64,000 nucleotides of DNA from Haloechinothrix_A salitolerans (GTDB taxonomy: Bacteria; Actinomycetota; Actinomycetes; Mycobacteriales; Pseudonocardiaceae). Shown here piece by piece: positions 36,213-43,735 of the stretch. The notes beneath the pieces were generated by a model that saw nothing but the letters and a program-made list of their open reading frames with translations, was not told the origin of the DNA and did not search any database. Positions within the stretch are counted from its first letter, which is position 1. Each line of letters opens with the position of its first letter. The stretch lies in NCBI RefSeq assembly GCF_039544105.1, contig NZ_BAABLA010000021.1; one strand, given 5' to 3'. The position numbers were made by a program, and so were the translations under genes.

Positions 36213-36742
36213 CGCGGCTCGGGATGAGACGAATGGTTGAGCGACCGGGCGATCCGGGCGGCGACGTCCCCACCCGACTCCTGCGACGCGGAGCCGCGCA
36301 GCCGCTCCGCGAGCAGGAAGGCCATCACCTCGGCCTGTTGTTCCTGCTCGTCGCTGTACGTGGTGCGGGCGAGCATGTCGCGAACCAGCTGCGGGTCGAT
36401 GTCAGGGAAGAAGGCCGACGCGGTGTCTTCGTCGAGGTGGCCGCCTCCTCGGTGGCAGCAGATCATGTGTCCGATCTCGTGAAGGATGATGTGCTCCTGG
36501 TGCGCTCGGGTGGTGTCGGCGTCGTAGAAGATCCAGTCAGCATCGGTCGCGGCGACCCACACACCGCATGGTTGCGAGGCCATCAGCGAGACCGGCACGA
36601 CGTGCAGCGGACGTCCCCTCACCTCGGACAGGTGCCGGATCAATGCGGACAGATCCTCGCAGTCGGGTAGCCGGAGGTCGGCGAGCAGAGTGGTGCATTC
36701 GCGCCGCACCCGGCGCAGCTCCGAGCGCCTGGACGCCGCCAC
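36209..36742 (-). CDS. ImmA/IrrE-family metallopeptidase-like protein
   Basis: 177 residues from the GTG at 36742, five bases after the XRE stop. HEIGHMICCH (H-E-x-x-H zinc motif) occurs at about residue 90, in EHIILHEIGHMICCH; the downstream acidic residues (EQEQQAEVMAFLLAERL) include the third-ligand region. These proteins usually cleave the partner XRE repressor. Here the gene lies between the XRE gene and a membrane-protein gene, and overlaps the latter by four bases. Confidence 0.75.
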   Translation of the reverse strand: MAASRRSELRRVRRECTTLLADLRLPDCEDLSALIRHLSEVRGRPLHVVPVSLMASQPCGVWVAATDADWIFYDADTTRAHQEHIILHEIGHMICCHRGGGHLDEDTASAFFPDIDPQLVRDMLARTTYSDEQEQQAEVMAFLLAERLRGSASQESGGDVAARIARSLNHSSHPEPR

Positions 36743-36746
36743 GGGC

Positions 36747-37187
36747 TCAGTCCCCCGTCTCGTCGTCAACCGGCGGCAGGCCCTGCTGGCGGCGGACCTG
36801 GTCCAGAACGGCGGTGATGAAGTCGATGTTGTCCTGCTGCAGTCCAACGGCCCGCTGTGCGATGCCGACAACGCCGTGCCGGCGCAACGTATCCAACTGC
36901 TCCAATTGCTGGCGTACCCGCTCACCGTGACCATCGTCGTCATCAAAGAAGTAGCTGGTACTCACCCCGAAGAACCGCGCGAGCGCGACGAGCAGCTCCG
37001 TAGACGGGCTGGTGCGCTTGCCGGTACGCAGCATCGAAAGATATGCCCCGCTGACCCGCAGATCAGGGTTGATGCGTTTGATCCCCTCAGCGACCTTGGC
37101 GTTGGACCATTGCTTGCCTTGAGGGCGGCTGACCCGAAACAACCGATCCAGCCGGGCAGCCAGCCGCGCGCCTTCGCCGTCCGACAT
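36747..37187 (-). CDS. XRE-family regulator heading the P450-like operon
   Basis: 146 residues. N-terminal HTH-like domain: EGARLAARLDRLFRVSRPQGKQWSNAKVAEGIKRINPDLRVSGAYLSMLRTGKRTSPSTELLVALARFFGV, where the recognition helix region is SGAYLSMLRTGKR. The C-terminal half (DDDDGHGERVRQQLEQLDTLRRHGVVGIAQRAVGL) may be a dimerization or partner-binding segment. It is the likely substrate of the ImmA-like protease in the next gene. The start ATG has GGAGA upstream (minus strand). Confidence 0.8.
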   Translation of the reverse strand: MSDGEGARLAARLDRLFRVSRPQGKQWSNAKVAEGIKRINPDLRVSGAYLSMLRTGKRTSPSTELLVALARFFGVSTSYFFDDDDGHGERVRQQLEQLDTLRRHGVVGIAQRAVGLQQDNIDFITAVLDQVRRQQGLPPVDDETGD

Positions 37188-37248
37188 CGCACCCCCACGA
37201 TCTCCCTACGTCGATAAGGCCGAATAAGTGTGGCACGGTAACCATTAG

Positions 37249-37313
37249 TTGACAACGCGTGGCTAGAACCCGCTATGATCCGGTCGCTGCGCTAACTGGT
37301 AGTTATGCCAGTT
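37249..37313 (+). promoter_or_regulatory. Divergent promoter with operator upstream of the XRE gene
   Basis: TTGACA (37249-37254) and TATGAT (37274-37279) form a good sigma-70-like promoter (19-base spacer) pointing right, away from the XRE operon. Inverted repeat AACTGG-N8-CCAGTT occurs at 37294-37313, just downstream of the -10. On the minus strand a TTGTCA overlaps the same region and could drive the XRE operon. Confidence 0.5.
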
Positions 37314-37330
37314 GTCACTGGGGGTGTGCC

Positions 37331-37444
37331 GTGAACTGGGTGACACCCGGAATCACGGGACCAGCCGCAGGCGGGGCTGTCGCACGATTCTCGGCGTGGG
37401 GATGCCGGACGCGTGCGACGGCTCCGCTACCCGCCCAGCCATGA
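37331..37444 (+). CDS. Possible small protein downstream of the divergent promoter
   Basis: 37 residues from the GTG at 37331 (begins MNWVTPGITGPAAGG, contains one Cys), preceded by GGGGG at 37319-37323. A longer frame from 37259 (61 residues) is possible. The promoter and operator at 37249-37313 otherwise have no gene to drive, since the next gene is convergent. No homology recognised. It could equally be non-coding; confidence is low. Confidence 0.22.
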   Translation: MNWVTPGITGPAAGGAVARFSAWGCRTRATAPLPAQP

Positions 37445-37473
37445 CCGCCACCGCTACTCCAGCAACGTCACGC

Positions 37474-38190
37474 CTAATCCGGCAGCAGCTCGTGGACCGG
37501 CGTACCAGCGTGAACGGGAAGGTCGAGCGCGCGGGCGTTGCTCTCGATCAGCGCGAGGATCGAGTCGGTCAACCTACCGACGACATCGGCGGGAGCGACG
37601 AGAGTGTCCGGGTCGCCGCGCCACGCGTTGACCACGCCGTCCACCAGGCCGATCACTCCGTACGCCATCGGCCTCGCGAACGAGGCGTCTTTTCCGAAAT
37701 GGTCAAGCGCCGCGGTGAACAGCGCCGCCAGCCGTGCCGCGATGGCATCGCGCGCGTCGCTGACCGCGGGCGAGCCGGTAGCGCGCTTGTGGTGCCGCCC
37801 GGTGCCGAGGAAGTGGTGCAACCGCGGGTGCCGCTCGACCCATCCCAGGTAGCTGGCCACCGCATGACGAACGGCCTCGGCGACCGTGCCCGCCGGCCGC
37901 AGCGCGGGCTCGAGTTCGGCGAGCAGCATCTCCAGAATGCGCGCCCTGATCTGCTCGTCCAGATCGGCACGCCCGTCGAAGTGCCGATAGACCACCGGCC
38001 TCGGCAGCCCAAGCCGGTCGGCGATCTGCTTGACCGTCACGTCGACGCCGTGACGCTCGATCACCTCGATCGCGGCATCGAGCACGTCCAGCCTGCGCTG
38101 CGCTTTGTGTTCCTCCCACCGGATGGTTCTGCCATCCGTTAGGGGTCGTTCGGTCGCACGGGACACGTCGAGAACGATACCGCCACCCAC
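37474..38190 (-). CDS. TetR-family regulator
   Basis: 238 residues. The N-terminal HTH (VLDAAIEVIERHGVDVTVKQIADRLGLPRPVVYRHFDGRADLDEQI) is typical of TetR. The C-terminal ligand domain is about 165 residues and helical. Possible starts include a GTG nearer residue 9 (VSRATERP). It is divergent from the AurF-like oxygenase gene, and a 25-bp palindrome lies in between, so it probably represses the oxygenase operon and itself. Confidence 0.85.
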   Translation of the reverse strand: MGGGIVLDVSRATERPLTDGRTIRWEEHKAQRRLDVLDAAIEVIERHGVDVTVKQIADRLGLPRPVVYRHFDGRADLDEQIRARILEMLLAELEPALRPAGTVAEAVRHAVASYLGWVERHPRLHHFLGTGRHHKRATGSPAVSDARDAIAARLAALFTAALDHFGKDASFARPMAYGVIGLVDGVVNAWRGDPDTLVAPADVVGRLTDSILALIESNARALDLPVHAGTPVHELLPD

Positions 38191-38205
38191 TTGCCTGTGA
38201 CATGC

Positions 38206-38230
38206 TGTCTCACTTAATGTAAGTGTGACA
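38206..38230. promoter_or_regulatory. TetR operator between regulator and oxygenase
   Basis: An imperfect 25-bp palindrome: TGTC-T-CACTTA-ATG-TAAGTG-T-GACA. The outer TGTC/GACA and inner CACTTA/TAAGTG arms pair exactly. It lies 16 bases from the TetR start and 43 bases from the oxygenase start. Confidence 0.75.
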
Positions 38231-38272
38231 CGAGGTAATAGGTACCTTCAGTACGAGCAAGGGGGCTCGGTG

Positions 38273-39172
38273 ATGGCGGACACGCTTGGCGTCACCCCGC
38301 GCGAGAAGGTCGCGCAGCGGTTGCTTGGTGGCTCGGTGAAACGGTCCTACGACCCGGTCGTCGACATGGATTGGGACGCGCCACTCGATCCGGACAAGTT
38401 TTTCCTCCCCGCGGAGGTCGTATCGCTCTACGGCACGCCGATGTGGCAGCGGATGACACACCAGCAGCGCCAGGAACTGTCCCGCCAGGAGTTGGCGAAC
38501 GTGCTCAGCGTCGGTATCTGGTTCGAGAACATCCTGAACCGCATGCTGCTGCGTGACCTGATCGACGAGGACCCGACCAGCAAGCACGCCCACTACACGC
38601 TGACCGAGATGGGCGACGAGTGCAGGCACATGGTGATGTTCGGCCGGGTGATCGATCGGGTGGGCGCCAAGCCGTATTGGCCGAAGGGGCTCGACGCGGT
38701 CTTCGTGAAGGCCTTGCCGTTCTTCCTGCGCAGGTCGATGGTGTGGACCGGGGCGCTGCTCGGCGAGGAGATCTTCGACGCGCTGCAGCGCCGCATCATG
38801 GCCGACCCCGACCTGCAGCCGCTGGTCGCCCGGCTCATGCGCATCCACGTCACCGAGGAGGCTCGCCACATTCGCTTCGCGAGGGAAGCCATCGCCCGAG
38901 ACGCCGACACGCTGCCCGCATGGGAACGCCAGTACACCCGGACACTCACCGCGATCGCCGCACCCCTCTTCGCGGACATGTTCACCAATCGACACATGTA
39001 CGCGCGCGCCGGGCTCGACGGGCGCGAAGCCAAACGTCAGGCGATGGCCAACCCGCACTTCCGCCAAGCCCGCCAAACCGGCGCGGCCGGGCTGGCCACG
39101 TTCCTGGACGACGCCGGCCTGATGGGACGGCTCACCAAGGCGTCATGGCGGCGGTGGGGATTCCTGGCATGA
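38273..39172 (+). CDS. AurF-like diiron oxygenase
   Basis: 299 residues from the ATG at 38273. The two E-x2-H iron-ligand motifs are DECRHMVMFGR and EEARHIRFARE, with further acidic residues in WFENILNRMLLRDLI. The fold matches the p-aminobenzoate N-oxygenase AurF family (diiron), which oxidises amines. It is under TetR control and overlaps the DUF4873 gene by 4 bases. The substrate is unknown. Confidence 0.8.
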   Translation: MADTLGVTPREKVAQRLLGGSVKRSYDPVVDMDWDAPLDPDKFFLPAEVVSLYGTPMWQRMTHQQRQELSRQELANVLSVGIWFENILNRMLLRDLIDEDPTSKHAHYTLTEMGDECRHMVMFGRVIDRVGAKPYWPKGLDAVFVKALPFFLRRSMVWTGALLGEEIFDALQRRIMADPDLQPLVARLMRIHVTEEARHIRFAREAIARDADTLPAWERQYTRTLTAIAAPLFADMFTNRHMYARAGLDGREAKRQAMANPHFRQARQTGAAGLATFLDDAGLMGRLTKASWRRWGFLA

Positions 39173-39486
39173 GCGAGGACTACCGTGGCCCCGCCACTCT
39201 GACCCGCGGCGACACTCACATTCCCGTGACCGTCGTACTCGCAGGCCACCGGGAACCCCTCGACGGCAAGTACCACTGGTACGGCCGGGTCAACGCCGAC
39301 GCGCGGGTGCGGTCGCTCAAGGAATCGGGACACTCGGACGTGACCGTGACGCTGCCCGACGGCGACCCCACGCCAGCCCGGCTCGCCGAGGTCGACCCGT
39401 GGGGGCACGTGCGCATCACCGGCGTCGGCGCGCCGCCGTTCCCACTGGAGACGCTGGAAGACATCGAAGGTCCGCTCGACGCCTGA
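39169..39486 (+). CDS. DUF4873-like protein
   Basis: 105 residues, start ATG overlapping the oxygenase stop (ATGA). The sequence YRGPATL ... VVLAGHREPLDGKYHWYGRVNAD ... GDPTPARLAEVDPWGHVRITGVGAPPF is that of the small actinobacterial DUF4873 family, which is usually encoded next to monooxygenases. Probably acts with the AurF-like enzyme. No catalytic motif. Confidence 0.75.
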   Translation: MSEDYRGPATLTRGDTHIPVTVVLAGHREPLDGKYHWYGRVNADARVRSLKESGHSDVTVTLPDGDPTPARLAEVDPWGHVRITGVGAPPFPLETLEDIEGPLDA

Positions 39487-39500
39487 TCGCGCAACGGTTC

Positions 39501-40067
39501 TCACCCCCGCTTGCGCTCCCGGAACGCGGCGGCTTTGACCCGATTCTGGCAGGCGGTGGAGCAGAACCGACGCGTGCCGTTGCGGGAGGTGTCGACGAAT
39601 ACCCGGTCGCACGCCAAGGCGGTGCACACGCCGAGGCGGTCGTACACCGGGTTGCCGAGCACGACGGCGAGACCGGTCGCCATGGATGCCGCACAGTTGC
39701 GCGCCCACGCGTCGTCGATGGCGTGAAAGTGCAGGTGCCACGGCTCGTCGTCGTGCCGGGCAAGCACGGGTGCCGCGCGCGTCTCCCACAGCAATGCGTT
39801 GGTGCGCTCACAGGCGTCGTCCATGTTCCCAGCGTCGACGGCAACGAAGACCGCATAGAGCCGCGCGGCGTAGTCCGCCAACTGGTCGATCTCGGCCTCG
39901 GTCGGAACGTGGTGCGGCCGGGAACTGCGGGGGCTCAGCAACCGCCGCAGCTCGTCGCGAGGCTCCGTCACACGGTATTCGCGGCCGCGCGCATGGCCGG
40001 GGACCAGCAGGTTAACCACCGCGACGGCGGTCGCGACCACATCGCTTGTGTGACTGTCAAAATTCAC
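39501..40067 (-). CDS. CGNR zinc-finger (ABATE-type) regulator
   Basis: 188 residues from the GTG at 40067. C-terminal zinc finger: CTALACDRVFVDTSRNGTRRFCSTACQNRVKAAAFRERKR, the CGNR pattern with C-x4-C...C-x3-C. The N-terminal domain (VNFDSHTSDVVATAVAVVNLL ... ELRRLLSPRS...) is the ABATE-like ligand domain. CGNR proteins bind DNA. Divergent from a methyltransferase gene, with an AT-rich palindrome between them. The longer ORF upstream is spurious. Confidence 0.75.
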   Translation of the reverse strand: MNFDSHTSDVVATAVAVVNLLVPGHARGREYRVTEPRDELRRLLSPRSSRPHHVPTEAEIDQLADYAARLYAVFVAVDAGNMDDACERTNALLWETRAAPVLARHDDEPWHLHFHAIDDAWARNCAASMATGLAVVLGNPVYDRLGVCTALACDRVFVDTSRNGTRRFCSTACQNRVKAAAFRERKRG

Positions 40068-40097
40068 TTGGCCAGTTACTCCTCTGGGTGTAGCTTC

Positions 40098-40133
40098 GTC
40101 ACTGTTAAATATATATATATATATGACAGTGAC
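40098..40133. promoter_or_regulatory. AT-centred inverted repeat, divergent promoter
   Basis: GTCACTGT (40098-40105) and ACAGTGAC (40126-40133) are perfect complements around a 20-base TA-repeat core (ATATAT...). It is the only such AT run in the window. It lies 31 bases from the CGNR start and 10 bases from the methyltransferase start, next to its GGAGGGG. Likely the operator and -10 of both genes. Confidence 0.7.
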
Positions 40134-40142
40134 GGAGGGGTC

Positions 40143-40952
40143 ATGGCTTACCAGTCCAACGCACCGACCGTACCCAGCGACGTCGCCGCGACCTGGCTGC
40201 GCCGCTGGGACACGCAGCAGGAACGCTATATCGCCGACCGGGAGGAACGATTCGCCGTGATCTGCGACATCGTTGACACCGTCCTCGCGGACGAGGCCGA
40301 ACCGGTCGTCGTCGATCTCGGCTGCGGGCCCGGCTCCCTGGCCGCGCGATTGCACGAACGACGGCCCGCGGCCCGCATCATCGGCGTTGATTCCGATCCA
40401 CTGCTGCTCGCCCTGGCGCGCTCGCACTACGGCGACGTCGCGGACTGGGTCGACGCCGACCTCGCAGGGACGACGTGGCACGACCACCTGCCGCCGACCA
40501 TCCACGCCGCCGTGTCCACCACGGCCCTGCACTGGCTCGCACCCGAACAGCTCGCCAAGCTGTACCGCACGCTCGGCAGCCTGATCACACCCGGCGGTGT
40601 CTTCGTCAACGGCGACCACCTCGGGCTGAGCGACCAGCGGATGCACACGCTCGCCAGGACCCTGCGTGACCGGAGGGCCAACCGCGTTGGCGTACAGGAC
40701 AACGAGGAGTGGCGCGCATGGTGGAACACCATCCTCGCCGATCAGCACTTCGCCGATGTCGCCCGCGACCGCGCGCGCCGGTTCGTGCCCGAGCGAGGCA
40801 CGACGTCCGAGGTGAGCGACGACTCGCACAGCCACGGCAACAACGGCGTCACCCTCGACGAGCACATCGATCTGTTACGCAACGCCGGATTCAGCAGCGT
40901 GTCACCCCTTTGGCAGATCGGCGACGATCACGTACTGACCGCCGTGCGGTAA
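40143..40952 (+). CDS. SAM-dependent methyltransferase
   Basis: 269 residues from the ATG at 40143 after GGAGGGG. Motif I VVVDLGCGPGSLAARL, acidic VDSDPLLLALAR, and post-I TALHWLAPEQLAKLYRTLGSLITPGGVF. Class I fold, of the UbiE/trans-aconitate type. Divergent from and probably controlled by the CGNR regulator. Substrate unknown. Confidence 0.8.
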   Translation: MAYQSNAPTVPSDVAATWLRRWDTQQERYIADREERFAVICDIVDTVLADEAEPVVVDLGCGPGSLAARLHERRPAARIIGVDSDPLLLALARSHYGDVADWVDADLAGTTWHDHLPPTIHAAVSTTALHWLAPEQLAKLYRTLGSLITPGGVFVNGDHLGLSDQRMHTLARTLRDRRANRVGVQDNEEWRAWWNTILADQHFADVARDRARRFVPERGTTSEVSDDSHSHGNNGVTLDEHIDLLRNAGFSSVSPLWQIGDDHVLTAVR

Positions 40953-40965
40953 GCGGGACCCTCGC

Positions 40966-42141
40966 TCACGGAATCCGCTTCGCCTCGCAAAGGAATGCCA
41001 TCGGCCTGCGGCCGATCCTGGTCAGCACCACGCTTAGCTCGCTAGATCCGCGCGGCTTCAGCCTGGGCCGCAGCGCGTTCGGGTCGACGTCGAGGCCGCG
41101 CACCAGGATCTCCACTCGCCCGACGTCGAGTTCCCGCAGCCGCGTGCGCAGCTCCTTCTCCCGGTACGGCCCGAACTCCAGCACGTGGAACGCGCGGACG
41201 CCGGGCGGCGGCTCGTCACCAGTCAGGTAGGCGATGCGCTCATCGAGTTGCCACAGGCCGTGGCGCGCCGCGTAGTGACGCACCAATCCGGCACGCACGA
41301 CAGCACCGTCGGGGTCGATGAGCCACTCCCCCGGCTCACCGACGTCGCAGTCGTCCGGCTCGGCGTCGGTGATGCTCCACGCCTCACCCGTGCTGCGCAG
41401 TACGGTCGCCTGACGTCTCGCCGTTGCCACGGAACCGGCCCACAGGCACGCCTCCCGCACCTGGCCGTCCAGCGATACGACCTCGAACTCGTCGGCCCAC
41501 GGGGCGGCCTCCGGGTCGAGGCCCGGCGCGCATTTCACCGCGAGGTCGCGTCCTCGATACGCATCCGCGAGCGCGTCGAGCGGTGGCTGAAAGTCGTCCG
41601 GCCGCCAGCGCCTGCGGCCCCGTGCGTCACGGCGGGCGGGGTCGGCGACCACGACGGTGTCGCGGGTGACCGGACGCAACGCGTCCGCACGCACCAGCGC
41701 GGGCGCGACGTCCGCGCATTCGCAGTTGTGCCGTGCCATGGCGAGCCGAACATCGTCGAGGTCGGAGCCGACACACCGCCTGGCAGTCGCCGCGATGGGC
41801 ACGAGGTCCGCACCGATGGAGCACGTGACGTCGTGCACGTCGCGCCCGGCGAGCCGCCGCGCGCGGTGCCGTGCGACGGCGGTGGGGCTCGCCTGCTGGA
41901 GCGCATCGTCGGTGAACAGCCAGTCATCCACCGCGTCCAGTTTGGATGCGGCCTTGCGCCGTAGCAGCACGATTTCCAGTACAGCGGCCGCGCGGTCCTC
42001 GCCGACCAACTCCCGGGCGCGCCGGACGTCGCGCAGCCGACTCGCGTCGGTCAGCGCCAGATCGGCACACGCCGCGACGGCGTCCGCACCCTCGGCCGAG
42101 CGCAGGAACGCGACGTCGTCCACGGTGAAGGCATACCCCAC
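40966..42141 (-). CDS. THUMP-like-domain class I methyltransferase (Rv3037c-like)
   Basis: 391 residues. N-terminal helical region, central VTCSIGADLVPIAATARRCVGSDLDDVRLAMARHN (SAM motif I with C-S-I-G) and VVVADPARR motif IV. The C-terminal domain YLTGDEPPPGVRAFHVLEFGPYREKELRTRLRELDVGRVEILVRGLDVDPNALR is the THUMP-like domain. In M. tuberculosis the order Rv3037c-Rv3038c-Rv3039c(echA17)-Rv3041c fits genes at 40966, 44363, 45364 and 46260 here. Probable RNA methyltransferase. Confidence 0.8.
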   Translation of the reverse strand: MGYAFTVDDVAFLRSAEGADAVAACADLALTDASRLRDVRRARELVGEDRAAAVLEIVLLRRKAASKLDAVDDWLFTDDALQQASPTAVARHRARRLAGRDVHDVTCSIGADLVPIAATARRCVGSDLDDVRLAMARHNCECADVAPALVRADALRPVTRDTVVVADPARRDARGRRRWRPDDFQPPLDALADAYRGRDLAVKCAPGLDPEAAPWADEFEVVSLDGQVREACLWAGSVATARRQATVLRSTGEAWSITDAEPDDCDVGEPGEWLIDPDGAVVRAGLVRHYAARHGLWQLDERIAYLTGDEPPPGVRAFHVLEFGPYREKELRTRLRELDVGRVEILVRGLDVDPNALRPRLKPRGSSELSVVLTRIGRRPMAFLCEAKRIP

Positions 42142-42189
42142 GCGGCAGACGCTACCGGGCAGGTACCGGTCGAGCAGGGCGCGGCCCGG

Positions 42190-42400
42190 CGTATGGGGTC
42201 AGCCGTTGGCCACCGCGGAGGGTATCGGCCTGCGAGCGGACAACACCGCACCGCTCGACGGGCTGATCGACTACCTCAGGGACGCGCGACTCCTGCTGAT
42301 GATCGACAACTGTGAGCATCTCGTCGATGCCTGCGCCGGTGCCATCGCGGACAGATTCCTCGCCCCGGATACGTCCGGTTTCGATGGTCATACCGGGTGC
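42190..42400 (+). pseudogene. Fragment of an AfsR/LuxR-type regulator ATPase domain
   Basis: The + strand reads ATAEGIGLRADNTAPLDGLIDYLRDARLLLMIDNCEHLVDACAGA. LLLMIDNCEHLVDA is the Walker B signature of actinobacterial AfsR/SARP or LuxR-type ATPase regulators. No start, P-loop or downstream domain is present, so this is a relic. Confidence 0.6.
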
Positions 42401-42478
42401 CTAGTGGTGCCGCCTCCGAGCGATCAGCCCTGCAGGCCTGCTAGCATTGACTGCAATGTATGCATTAGGAGGTGACAC

Positions 42479-42724
42479 GTGGCTACCCTGACGATTCGGG
42501 ATTTCGACGACGACCTCAAAGCGGAGCTGCGTGTCCGTGCGGCGCGGCATGGGCACTCCATGGAGGCCGAGGTGCGCGCGATTCTGCGTACCGCCCTGAT
42601 CAGGCAGCGGTCCGGCGACGGACTCGCGAGTCGGATCCGGCAACGGTTCGCCGACGTCCCCGACACATCGATCGACGTTCCATCACGGACCGAACCCGCC
42701 CGCGCCGCGGACTTGCCCGAATGA
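42479..42724 (+). CDS. FitA-like ribbon-helix-helix antitoxin
   Basis: 81 residues, GTG start with strong AGGAGGTGA upstream. The RHH core is MATLTIRDFDDDLKAELRVRAARHGHSMEAEVRAILRTAL, matching FitA-type antitoxins of VapC-family toxins. It overlaps the toxin gene by four bases. TTGACT (about 42449-42454) may be the -35. The pair is inside a block of gene fragments. Confidence 0.85.
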   Translation: MATLTIRDFDDDLKAELRVRAARHGHSMEAEVRAILRTALIRQRSGDGLASRIRQRFADVPDTSIDVPSRTEPARAADLPE

Positions 42725-43155
42725 TCGTCCTCGATACAAACGTGGTATTCGAGCTAATGCGCCAGGAGCCGAACGTCGCGGTCGTCGACTGGGTCGATCA
42801 GCTTCCGTTAGAAACGGCGTTTATCACCGCCGTGACCGCAGCCGAACTGCGCTACGGGGTCGCGCGACTACCGGATGGCACCCGCAAGAAGGTGCTCACC
42901 ACGAAGGTCGATGAGCTGATCGCTGACGACTTCGACGACCAGGTCCTGCCGTTCGATACCGATGCGGCCTCCTACTATGCGGATATCGCCGCCTTCCGCG
43001 AACGGCAAGGACATCCGATCAGCATGGCGGACGCACAGATCGCGGCGATCTCCCGACTGTACGACGCTCGGTTGGCCACCCGGAACGTCAAGGCCTTCGA
43101 CGATACCGGTATCCCGGTGACCAACCCCTGGGACGTTCCGCCCGACCGGCCGTGA
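42721..43155 (+). CDS. FitB-like PIN-domain toxin
   Basis: 144 residues; start ATG overlaps the antitoxin stop. PIN acidic residues occur in MIVLDTNVVFELMR, ITAVTAAELRYGVARLP, and HPISMADAQIAAISRLYDARLATRNVKAFDD. FitB-type VapC RNase, probably paired with the preceding RHH protein. It is intact in contrast with its surroundings. Confidence 0.87.
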   Translation: MIVLDTNVVFELMRQEPNVAVVDWVDQLPLETAFITAVTAAELRYGVARLPDGTRKKVLTTKVDELIADDFDDQVLPFDTDAASYYADIAAFRERQGHPISMADAQIAAISRLYDARLATRNVKAFDDTGIPVTNPWDVPPDRP

Positions 43156-43158
43156 GCG

Positions 43159-43400
43159 TCAGGGGGTGACCCAGTCGTGGCCCCAGTACTGCGCGTCGAC
43201 ACCGCTGGCCAGCAGGGCGTCAAGCAGCGGCGTATCGCGGGGCCAGGCGTGGGTCTCGGCGTCACCTCGGCCGATGCGCAGTCGGTATCCACATCGGACA
43301 CCGGTACGTCCCCGGTTCCCTCGAACGGGTCGCGCGAGAGCGACACGAACCTCTCGACGTGCACCCGCGCCGTCCCCCGCTCATGCGGCGCGATCGACAG
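43159..43400 (-). pseudogene. Fragment of a KshB/HmpA-like ferredoxin reductase C-terminus
   Basis: The minus strand reads ARVHVERFVSLSRDPFEGTGDVPVSD in one frame, then after a frame change reads THAWPRDTPLLDALLASGVDA. These match the end of the FAD/NAD domain (LSxDPF) and the start of the 2Fe-2S domain (WPRxxxLLDxLLxxGxD) of 3-ketosteroid 9-alpha-hydroxylase reductase-type proteins. The cluster-binding Cys region is missing, replaced by QYWGHDWVTP-stop. No intact start. Confidence 0.55.
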
Positions 43401-43408
43401 CGAATAGC

Positions 43409-43660
43409 GTCGGCGGGAACAACACCGTTGGCCAGGTTCTCGCCGACCTCGGCATCCGATCGGTGCGTTTGCTCAGCAACAATCCAGCGAAGGAAGCGGA
43501 GCTGACGACATCCAGCATATCGGTGCTGGAGCGGATCCCGCTACCGCCGGTGCGGACCGAACACAATGTCCGTACCTCCGCGCCAAGCGCGACCGGCTTC
43601 GGTATGACTTCGACGACCTTCACCCATCGCTCGACACGGTCACCATGCTGTCCAAAAGGT
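43409..43660 (+). pseudogene. Fragment of RibA (GTP cyclohydrolase II) C-terminus
   Basis: The + strand reads QVLADLGIRSVRLLSNNPAKEAEL in frame, then SVLERIPLPPVRTEHN, and after a frame change YLRAKRDRLRYDFDDL. That is the conserved C-terminal segment of GTP cyclohydrolase II (ILxDLGIRSVRLLSNNPxK ... YLxxKRxRxxH). The N-terminal zinc site is absent and the frame is broken, so it is a relic. Confidence 0.65.
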
Positions 43661-43735
43661 ACGACACCCGCACATCGAACTGGACACGCCCGCAGCACCA
43701 CGCACGGTCATGACGCCGGTGCCCCGCCCGCGCGT

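Noticed and set aside
39399..40140. Upstream extension of the methyltransferase frame
   Set aside because: It is antisense to the CGNR gene and crosses the divergent promoter; ATG 40143 has GGAGGGG.
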